From: Variovorax paradoxus EPS
GTDB taxonomy: Bacteria > Pseudomonadota > Gammaproteobacteria > Burkholderiales > Burkholderiaceae_C
Assembly: GCF_000184745.1 (NCBI RefSeq)
Contig: NC_014931.1
Span: 5,952,001 to 6,016,000, forward strand
Length of the DNA: 64,000 nt
Direction: 5' to 3'
The first letter of the stretch is position 1; every line of letters starts with the position of its first letter. A model generated the notes under the pieces. That model made no database searches and had not been told where the DNA came from. It saw nothing but the letters and a program-made list of their open reading frames with translations. The position numbers and the translations under genes were made by a program. Positions 49,271-56,703 of the stretch are shown piece by piece.

Positions 49271-50060
49271 TCACGCGCTCGTTTGATTCGCGCGCACCCA
49301 ATCTGCCAGATCCTTCGGATAGACCAAGTGGTCCCGATAACTCTGGTCGTCGATGTCCCACAGCACTGTGACCAATGCGGCCTCGAAAGCCCAGTAGCCG
49401 AAGTACGACGACCCTTCTTGGTCGGTGTGCGTGTCGTGCCAGTAGCACCCCTTCAGTCCCTTGTACCAACCGTCCAAAAAACTCCTTGACCAAGGCGGGG
49501 CGGTCCTCCAGGACAGCAACGGTGGTCTTGGCCAGAGGTTTGTAGGGCACTGGGTGCAGCAACACGCGCTCAGTGGCTTCCCTAGGCTGGCCCAAGCGCT
49601 CGACCACCGACTCGAACAGGCCATCGCGGCCCCGGCTGAATTCACGGGAAATGTCCAGCCAACTCAGAACTTTGGGCACCAACTCGGCATGGCCCAGCAG
49701 CTTGCACAAGGCCAGCAGCCACATGACATAGACGTACGCCTCGAGCTGCGTAACGGTGAGGGTGCGAGCTTCGCTGGGACGCGGATTGTCGAAAGGGATG
49801 TATCGGTCGAAGGCTTCGATGACGGAAGGAAGCTCGCGCGACAGGTTCTCGATGGGACTGCCTGCGGTGTAGCGGAGGACGAGGAGTTCAAGGGTCTCAC
49901 TTGCAACTTTCCACGCATAGCTCCCCCGCGCGCCCTCTCGCAAAGCAGTATTTGCGATCTCGGTCCGAAAGTCATTGATCCTGTCTTGCAAGTCCTCTTC
50001 TCGTTCCTTGGCGCGAGCCTCGTCAAGAAAACTCTGCCGTCGCACATCTTTGAATGCCAT
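49271..50060 (-). pseudogene. PoNi-like T6SS immunity gene, frameshifted second copy
   Basis: A near-paralogue of the adjacent intact PoNi gene (shared MAFKDxRRQ start, LSRELPSVIEAFDRY, LLALCKLLGHA, LDGWYKGLK). Reading from the ATG, the frame is lost near residue 194 at an A6 run (T6 in the coding sense), where the intact copy has one base fewer. Removing one base restores the family sequence to WVRANQTSA and a stop, giving a 262-residue protein. As written, the frame instead runs on to a nonsense tail. It could be a true pseudogene, a slip-prone contingency site, or a sequence error. Confidence 0.8.
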
Positions 50061-50163
50061 ATCGTGTCCCAACATGCGTTGCCCTCAGCCATAGCCGATC
50101 CCTTGCGCAGCTTCGGCGTCATGCAACTCAAGCCTCGCCGTCCCCAGAGTGCAGAAATGAGCC

Positions 50164-51135
50164 TCAGAGCTTAGGTGCGGACTGGTTAACGTCCCATTGC
50201 CAGAACGTCGAACCGTAGTCAGTGCCATCAATGACCGGCATGACTTCACCGTGCTTGAAATAGCGCCGGCTTCCCTTCAATGCAGGCGTGAACCACCAGC
50301 CGGCCTGCGGGCACGCCTGCCCTCCCGGCGTACGACTCGGGCCTGACGGCACAGCTTCCGTTCGATGGTCGCGAGCCCAATCGACAAGGTCCTTCGGGTA
50401 GACCAAGTGGTCTCGATAGCTGCTGTCGTCGATATCCCAGAGCACCGTAACAAGCGCAGCTTCGAAGGCCCAGTAGCCGAAATAGCCAATTTGATCTGTG
50501 TGAGTGCCGTGCCAGTAGCACTCCTTCAGGCCCTTGTACCAACCGTCCAGGAATTCCTTGACCAATGCGGGGCGATCGTCGGCATGCTCTGCGATCACGG
50601 CCTTACCCAACGGGGCGTAAGGCGCAAGGTGCAGGATGTAGCGCCCCGGGTCTTCCATCGCGCCCGTAAGCTTGCCCACGATCTGTTCGAAGAGGGTGTC
50701 ACGGCCCCGGCTGAATTCGCGGCCAATGTCCAGCCAAGCCAGCACCTTGGGAACCGACTCGGCATGGCCCAGCAGTTTGCACAGGGCCAGCAGCCACGTC
50801 ACATAGACGTATGCCTCGATCTGGGTGATTTCGAGAGAGCGGGCTTCGTTGGGGCGCGGTTTGTTGAACGGTACGTAGCGGTCGAAAGCTTCGATGACGG
50901 AGGGGAGTTCACGCGACAACTCTTCGATAGGGCGGCCAGCGGTGTAGCGGAGGATAACGAGCTCGAGCGAATACGTTGCGGCCATCCAAGCGGATTTGCG
51001 TCGTGCCTCCTCGCGGAGATCCGGGTTGCCAACCCTTTCGGTATAGCGTCGAATTCCGAATGTCAGATCGTCATCCCGTTCATTTGCGTGCGACTCGCTC
51101 AGGAATTTTTGTCGTCGCATGTCCTTGAATGCCAT
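50164..51135 (-). CDS. PoNi-type immunity protein (DUF1910/DUF1911) for the adjacent nuclease effector
   Basis: A 323-residue soluble, helical protein. The N-terminal DUF1910 part has MAFKDMRRQKFLSES and LSRELPSVIEAFDRYVPF; the DUF1911 part has LVKEFLDGWYKGLKECYW and YFGYWAFEAALVTVLWDIDDSSYRDHLVYPKDLVDW. PoNi proteins bind and neutralise PoNe DNase toxins of T6SS. The gene starts 16 bases after the effector stop, the usual toxin-antitoxin order. An extra C-terminal module of about 50 residues (CPQAGWWFTPAL ... GEVMPVIDGTDYGSTFWQWD) is missing from the frameshifted copy. Confidence 0.88.
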   Translation of the reverse strand: MAFKDMRRQKFLSESHANERDDDLTFGIRRYTERVGNPDLREEARRKSAWMAATYSLELVILRYTAGRPIEELSRELPSVIEAFDRYVPFNKPRPNEARSLEITQIEAYVYVTWLLALCKLLGHAESVPKVLAWLDIGREFSRGRDTLFEQIVGKLTGAMEDPGRYILHLAPYAPLGKAVIAEHADDRPALVKEFLDGWYKGLKECYWHGTHTDQIGYFGYWAFEAALVTVLWDIDDSSYRDHLVYPKDLVDWARDHRTEAVPSGPSRTPGGQACPQAGWWFTPALKGSRRYFKHGEVMPVIDGTDYGSTFWQWDVNQSAPKL

Positions 51136-51151
51136 GTTGTAGTGTGCCCTT

Positions 51152-52717
51152 TCAGATATTGCCGCCAGCGCTTCCTGGGCTTTTGCGCGGCTTTGGTCTC
51201 GTACTTTCCAAGTCCATCCCTGATGCGATCACATCAATGAGCACGTACAGCTTTGCGTTGCTCCCAACAGGGCCAGGCAAGCAGACGAAAATCCAACGGG
51301 CGTAACCTGCGTCCTCTATATGCTCAGCTTTCGCCTGCCGAAAGTCCCTGTTGGCGGCCTTTGGGTATTGCCTATTCAACGCCTGTGGAATGCGCGGCTC
51401 CGTCCAGTCGGCCCCCATCTGCCGCCCATCACAAGTATTCTTCAGCCGATTCTTCGTCTCATCCTTGATCCCTTCGATGTCCTTTTCATCGAACGCCTTA
51501 GCGATGTTCTTGGCCTCGAACACCACGAACTTCGGATAAGTGCTCCGCGGCGGCTTGCCCGCAAAGTCGTAGCTGGTCTGTGGCGGCTTGGCGTTTGGCG
51601 GGATGAAGACCAGCTTGCCCGGCTTGGGCTGCGTCACCTGTGTGGGCATCGGGTTGGGCTGGTCGCCGGGTTCGTGCTTCTCGAATAGCCCATCGAGCCC
51701 GCGCCCCTTGGGTGGATCGACCAAGCGCTTGTAAAGCAGCGCCTGCTCCATCAGCACGTAGCCGTCGTTCTCGCATTCAGCGCCGTTTTTCTGATTCTCT
51801 TCCTTCTGCGCCTTGCAGCGGTTGTTGGTTGTGTCGGTGTCGGCCAGTGGCTTGGGCTCGTCCGACGGCACAACGATCTGCGTGGGCGCGTCTTGCGGGG
51901 TGGGCTGGGGCGTGGCACCGCCTTGAGGATCCACCGGGGGTACTTCCGGCGCCGGGGCTGGCGAGCGTCTGGGTGTGTCACCGGGGATCATCAATGGGAC
52001 CAGTACGATGAGCCAGGGGTAGCGCAGCAAGTAACGCAGCAAACTCTTTTCTGCCGTCTGCGCACCAGCCGGGGGTATGGGCGGCGGCACCAACCGCAGA
52101 TTGGGCTTGGGCCGTGGAATGCGCGGATCATTGGCCGGCACGTCCGTGATCGGCCCGCCTGGCGGCGCAGGCATCGGGTTGGCCTGCGCCAGCAGCACCG
52201 GCTCGCCCCAGGCGGCTTCCTGCAACGCCTTGTCCTGCGCCTGCACGATGTCCACCCAGGCCTTTATCTCGCTTTGCGCCTTCGTCTTGGCGCCACCCCA
52301 GTCGAAGGACTCCACATAATGGCGCGCATCGCCATAGCTCTGACTGTGCATGAAGGCCTGCAACTCGCTCCAGGGTTGCCCTTGAGCGGCCATCTGCATC
52401 AATGTGCAGGCCGCGCCGTAGCTAGGCATGAAACCGCCGAAGTACCAGCCCAATTGATCGGCGACTTGCGAGCGTTCGCCGCCGCTCAGCATGTAGTTGA
52501 GAAAGTCACGCGTCAGATGCAGAAAGTCATCGTCGTTGTGAAAGCCCTTGACCCGCGACAGCCACTGCCCCGCAACTGCCTTGGCCGCATTCGTTTGCCG
52601 AATGGCCTCCGCGGGATAGAAAAGGCCGAGAAAGCGCTCGATCTCCCCCACCGCCATGCGAACGGCATCCGACAGGTTCGGCTTGACCTGCTGGATCGGA
52701 ATGGTGCGTGGAATCAC
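51152..52717 (-). CDS. T6SS DNase effector, PoNe-like PD-(D/E)XK toxin
   Basis: A 521-residue probable cargo effector. Residues 1-180 form a helical region of no known domain. A Pro-rich linker holds one membrane-like segment at about 226-246. A second Pro-rich region (250-290) leads to the C-terminal toxin. That domain shows a nuclease signature: GLDGLF (D342), FVVFEAKN (E401-K403) and DGRQM (Q433), the order D...ExK...Q of PoNe-like DNases. The cognate PoNi gene is 16 bases downstream, and the gene overlaps the end of vgrG by four bases. The toxin type is inferred from these residues and from the immunity family. Confidence 0.75.
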   Translation of the reverse strand: MIPRTIPIQQVKPNLSDAVRMAVGEIERFLGLFYPAEAIRQTNAAKAVAGQWLSRVKGFHNDDDFLHLTRDFLNYMLSGGERSQVADQLGWYFGGFMPSYGAACTLMQMAAQGQPWSELQAFMHSQSYGDARHYVESFDWGGAKTKAQSEIKAWVDIVQAQDKALQEAAWGEPVLLAQANPMPAPPGGPITDVPANDPRIPRPKPNLRLVPPPIPPAGAQTAEKSLLRYLLRYPWLIVLVPLMIPGDTPRRSPAPAPEVPPVDPQGGATPQPTPQDAPTQIVVPSDEPKPLADTDTTNNRCKAQKEENQKNGAECENDGYVLMEQALLYKRLVDPPKGRGLDGLFEKHEPGDQPNPMPTQVTQPKPGKLVFIPPNAKPPQTSYDFAGKPPRSTYPKFVVFEAKNIAKAFDEKDIEGIKDETKNRLKNTCDGRQMGADWTEPRIPQALNRQYPKAANRDFRQAKAEHIEDAGYARWIFVCLPGPVGSNAKLYVLIDVIASGMDLESTRPKPRKSPGSAGGNI

Positions 52718-55635
52718 GACATCAACCCTTTCACCAGTGCAATGGCCGCATCGGCATCCGTGGCCGCACCGAAGCGGTCATTCGGTCGCTTCGATTCGCC
52801 GTCCCACTTGCGCTCGTCCTCGCCCCAGACGACTTTCGCCGATCCCGGCGGCACGCCGTCATGGCGCGCGAATCCGTTGTCATCGACCTTTCCGCGGATA
52901 ACCGCGCCGTTGTCGAAGATCAGCTTGTAGGCCGCACCTTTGACGGGCTCCAGATCGTCATAGTGGTGATTCAACTCGATGAAATGCTGGGCTTCGTTGA
53001 TTGCCCCGGTAGGCAAGAGTGGCAACTCCGCCGGGCTCCCCTTCGGCCCCACAAAACTCTTGCTCGCCCCCTTCACATCCAAGAGCCCCGGCATCTTCAA
53101 CGTGATGTTCGCCCCATCCAGCTCGATGCTCGTCTGCCCGCCCTTGAGCGTGATCTTCTGCTTGGCCAGCACGTGGATCTCGTCGTTGCTGCTCGTGACC
53201 GTGAAGCCCTCCTTCGCGAGCCATTCGAGTTCATCGGTATGCGCCTGCACGCTCACCGGCCCCTCCTGCGCGATGACCTGGATGCCGCCTTCGTGGCTGT
53301 AGAGCCCCACCGACTTGCCCGCCGCAAAACTCACCGTCTTGCCCGCCGCCATGTGCGCCTGCTCCTGCGCGGTCCAGTGGATCGCCTCGCCCGCATACAC
53401 CGTCGCGCTCGCGGGCGTGGCCATGTTCAGGCTCATGTTCGCGTCCAGCACCATGAGTGGCCGAGCGAAGGCTGGCACCGGGTCCTGACCTTGACGTGAA
53501 TCTGCCCCCTCGCCGCCCTTTGGCTCCTTCGCGTCCTGACCATTGACGCTGCCGGGGTAGTGCCCGTTCTTCTGCGGATCGATGTCGTCGATGAGCGGCT
53601 GCAGCAATGCCGTCGCATTCAATGCCAGTGCCTTGGCGCCACCGGCGGCATCCGACAGGTTCTGCGCCTCGCGCAACGCACCGGCCAACTGACCGCGCAC
53701 GCTCGCAGTGTCCTGCACGCTGCCAGCGGCCCGCTCCTGCGCCAGCGTCGAAATCAAGAGCCCTTCGCCAGCGCGCGTGACGACCCACGCATCCGAGCGC
53801 AGTTCGGCACCGCTGCCACGCCACGCACCGCGATTGCTCTCGTCGGGCGATTGCGCGTTGAGATGCCCCAGGTTCAGCTGGCTCGTCGCATGCGAACTGG
53901 CGAGGCGCGTGCGCACCTGCCCGGGCGCGTCGTCCGCGATCCATTGGTTGTAGCCGCTGCCGTCGAGCGCACGGCTGTGCCAGCCCGAGAGCACGCCCGC
54001 GTGGTTGGCCGACGAATCGGTGCCTGCGGACCATGGCGGCAGATCCTGTCCGTTGTAGAGCTGCTGGCTCACCACTGGCCGGTCGATGTCGCCTTCGATG
54101 AACGACACCAGCACCTCCGAGCCGACGCGCGGCAGATGGTGCGCGCCCCAGTTCGGCCCGGCCACCGGCGCGGCCACGCGCAGCCATACCGACTGGCGAT
54201 TGCTCGCATGCCGGCCCGCCGCGACAAGACTGCCTTGCCCGCTCTGCCCCGACTGCTGTTGCGCTGCCGCCCGCTGCGCCTGCCAATGAAAGCGCACCTG
54301 CACGCGGTGATCGCGCTGCGTGTGAACCGCCGTCGGCACCTCGTCGTCATCAGCGCCGACCACGAGTGCGACCATCGCCTCGGGCGCCGTGGGCTTGGGC
54401 CGCCAGATCGGCGCGATCTGCGCTTCGGCTGGCTGCGCCTCGAAGCTGTTGCGATAGCTGCCCTTCTCGAGCTCGCCGGCCTCGAGCACCTGCGCGGCCT
54501 GCGCGCCGAGGTTGTTGGCGGCTTCGTGGCGCACGCGCAGCGTGACGAATTTCTGGCCCTCGTAGCGGTCGTGCTGCGTGAGCGTGAAGCGCTCGCCGGC
54601 GCCCAGCTGCCGCACGCTGCCCCCGGCGCTGTAGCGCTTGATGCGCGACTCGAACGCCACCAGCTGGTTCTCGGCGCGCCGCGCGGCGGCGGCGTTGTTG
54701 GCGTAGCGCTGGGAGCCCGCGCCGTCGTAGTGCTCCAGCACAGGCACGTCGCCCATGGCGAGCGCGCTCTGCGTCGAGCCGGTGGGCGCCTGCAGCACGC
54801 TGGCATCCCACGCGTTCAGCGTCACGGCGTTGCTGACGAGCTGGCGCTTGCTGCTCCATGCGGTGATCGCGTCCTGCTGCTCGGTGGCGTCGACGCGGTG
54901 GAAGCGGATCTCGGGCAGTGCGCAATCGGGCGACTTCGCTTCGCGATCAAAGATCACCAGGCGATGGTGCGATGGCGTCGTGTTGTTGTTGCCGTTGTTA
55001 TTGGCGCCGCCGCTCTCGCCATCTTTCGTCTGCTCGTGCTCGAAGCGAAAGCTCAAACCCTCCTCCGTGAGCAGACGCATCACGAAGGCGAGGTCCGACT
55101 CGCGGTACTGCACGCAGGTCGGCCGCACGGGCAACTCTTGGGCGACTTCGAAGGTGAAGGTGGCGGTGGTGTGATCGGCGAACACCTCGCTCACGATGTC
55201 CTGCACGCTCTTGGCGGCGTACACGAAGCTGTCGCGACGCAGGCCGAGCGCGGCGAGCCAGGGCTGCAGGTGCAGCCGGTAGCGCGCGAGGCCGCCATCG
55301 CCGCCCAGCGCGTCGACCGCCGTGAGGTAGCCGTGCCAGGTGCGGAAGCTGCCGTTGGCGAGCAGCAGGCGCAGGCTCAGCTCCTCGCCGATCAGCGCGA
55401 AGGGATCGAACTCGCTCGACGTGGCGAGGGTGTCGATGGTGAAGGCGAAGAGTTCGTTGATGCCTTCGGTGGCGGTGAAGCGCTCGACGACGACGGCGTT
55501 CTGCGGTGCCGCTTGGGGCAATTGCAGCTTGATGAGCCGCGCCTGTTCGGAGAGGCGCGCAACGTTCAGGCCTTCGGACGTCCATGGCGTTGCGCCATAG
55601 GTCGGCATGAAGCTGTTTGATGTGTCTGATGACAT
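52714..55635 (-). CDS. vgrG: VgrG spike protein with C-terminal TTR-like extension (T6SS)
   Basis: A 973-residue tail spike. The gp27-like domain occupies about residues 30-430, gp5-like OB fold follows (VGADDDEVPTAVHTQRDHRVQVRFHW), then GRPVVSQQLYNGQD-type repeats and DUF2345 (AQKITLKGGQTSIELDG). Beyond DUF2345 an extra ~95 residues (HHYDDLEPVKGAAYKLIFDNGAVIRGKVDDNGFARHDGVPPG) look like a transthyretin-like module, which in other VgrGs recruits cargo. An Asn/Gly/Thr tract (GANNNGNNNTTPS) interrupts the gp27 part. No DUF4123 adaptor lies between it and the nuclease effector, so the tail may load it directly. Confidence 0.9.
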   Translation of the reverse strand: MSSDTSNSFMPTYGATPWTSEGLNVARLSEQARLIKLQLPQAAPQNAVVVERFTATEGINELFAFTIDTLATSSEFDPFALIGEELSLRLLLANGSFRTWHGYLTAVDALGGDGGLARYRLHLQPWLAALGLRRDSFVYAAKSVQDIVSEVFADHTTATFTFEVAQELPVRPTCVQYRESDLAFVMRLLTEEGLSFRFEHEQTKDGESGGANNNGNNNTTPSHHRLVIFDREAKSPDCALPEIRFHRVDATEQQDAITAWSSKRQLVSNAVTLNAWDASVLQAPTGSTQSALAMGDVPVLEHYDGAGSQRYANNAAAARRAENQLVAFESRIKRYSAGGSVRQLGAGERFTLTQHDRYEGQKFVTLRVRHEAANNLGAQAAQVLEAGELEKGSYRNSFEAQPAEAQIAPIWRPKPTAPEAMVALVVGADDDEVPTAVHTQRDHRVQVRFHWQAQRAAAQQQSGQSGQGSLVAAGRHASNRQSVWLRVAAPVAGPNWGAHHLPRVGSEVLVSFIEGDIDRPVVSQQLYNGQDLPPWSAGTDSSANHAGVLSGWHSRALDGSGYNQWIADDAPGQVRTRLASSHATSQLNLGHLNAQSPDESNRGAWRGSGAELRSDAWVVTRAGEGLLISTLAQERAAGSVQDTASVRGQLAGALREAQNLSDAAGGAKALALNATALLQPLIDDIDPQKNGHYPGSVNGQDAKEPKGGEGADSRQGQDPVPAFARPLMVLDANMSLNMATPASATVYAGEAIHWTAQEQAHMAAGKTVSFAAGKSVGLYSHEGGIQVIAQEGPVSVQAHTDELEWLAKEGFTVTSSNDEIHVLAKQKITLKGGQTSIELDGANITLKMPGLLDVKGASKSFVGPKGSPAELPLLPTGAINEAQHFIELNHHYDDLEPVKGAAYKLIFDNGAVIRGKVDDNGFARHDGVPPGSAKVVWGEDERKWDGESKRPNDRFGAATDADAAIALVKGLMS

Positions 55636-55780
55636 GGATAACCACCTCCCTGGTGTCATTGCCGGCAAGGCCGGTCTTCGTTCGATTTCTTGCCTTGCAT
55701 GATCTTTGTGTCCTGTTGGCTGAGAGCTCAGTTCGGAAAAGCTGCGTGGATCCGTTGGGTCTTCGACTGGCAGGAGTCCG

Positions 55781-56698
55781 TCATTCGCGAATGCTCGCCA
55801 ACCGGCGCACCTCTTCTTCGCTCAAGGCCGGCCCTCCGGCAGCGGCGATGACCTCCGGCGGAAATTGCGGCAACTTGCCTGTTCCCGAGCGCCGCAAGCT
55901 CTCGCCCGGCTGGATCGGCGGGCCGCCTTCTTCCATGTAGCGTCGAATGTGCTCATACAGGCGCCAGAGCAATTCATCCTCCCACCAACCCTTGTAGCCA
56001 ATGGTCACGATCTCCTTGCATTGCCTGGGTTGGCTGGGGTCGCCCCACAAAAGCGCCAGCAGATAGGTAGAGCGCGCCGCTTCGCCCGTCAATTCGGTGA
56101 GTTGATAGCTGCGCGCATAGGCGTCGTCCCATCGATAGGTCTTTATTTCGCCGACGCCGGCACGCTGCCAGAATTTCCAGAATTTCATCGGAATGACGGT
56201 AAAGAATGAAACCTCCCTGGTCTTTCGGTTGAAAAGAACCGGGAGATCGCGAGGAGTAAGAAATCCGATTCTGAAGAAAAAGGCTGCCGCAACAAGAAAG
56301 AAAATCGATGCAATTGTCAAAACAATTGCAATCGAAGAATTCAATAAATAACCCGACTTTTCCGGATCCAAATCCCTGATGGATTCAAAAGCCCCCCATC
56401 CAAACATGCAGGCAGCAAATCCAATGAGAATTGCATACAACCCCATCATGAAGGTAATTTCAGTCGTGCCCGCTGGAGCACCCACGACAATGGCATTCGA
56501 ATGAATGTTCAACAAGGAATCGCACGAATCCGCCTTTCCATGCACAGGTTCTTTTTTTTCACGCAGAGAAATACGCCAGGGAGCTTTACCTCCCAACAGG
56601 GTTTTCTTTTGGAATTGCTCGCCAAATTCGAACTGCGGATCTGGCGCATTCCATTGCGGCAGCCGAATATCGTAGTCCGGATTATTTTCACGACTCAT
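55781..56698 (-). CDS. Membrane protein with DUF6708-like domain, putative immunity to the pore-forming effector
   Basis: A 305-residue protein with two membrane helices (about residues 80-105 and 116-142) and a large C-terminal cytosolic or periplasmic part with YRWDDAYARSYQL and WWEDELLWRLYEHIRRYMEEGGP, in the style of DUF6708. It starts 5 bases after the VasX-like effector, the position of an immunity gene, and inner-membrane placement suits protection against a pore-former. The first half is distinctly AT-richer than neighbouring genes. Immunity function is inference from position. Confidence 0.7.
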   Translation of the reverse strand: MSRENNPDYDIRLPQWNAPDPQFEFGEQFQKKTLLGGKAPWRISLREKKEPVHGKADSCDSLLNIHSNAIVVGAPAGTTEITFMMGLYAILIGFAACMFGWGAFESIRDLDPEKSGYLLNSSIAIVLTIASIFFLVAAAFFFRIGFLTPRDLPVLFNRKTREVSFFTVIPMKFWKFWQRAGVGEIKTYRWDDAYARSYQLTELTGEAARSTYLLALLWGDPSQPRQCKEIVTIGYKGWWEDELLWRLYEHIRRYMEEGGPPIQPGESLRRSGTGKLPQFPPEVIAAAGGPALSEEEVRRLASIRE

Positions 56699-56703
56699 AT
56701 CTG

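Noticed and set aside
53560..55620. A 686-codon frame antisense to vgrG
   Set aside because: Shadow of vgrG with Arg/His-rich composition, no start signal.
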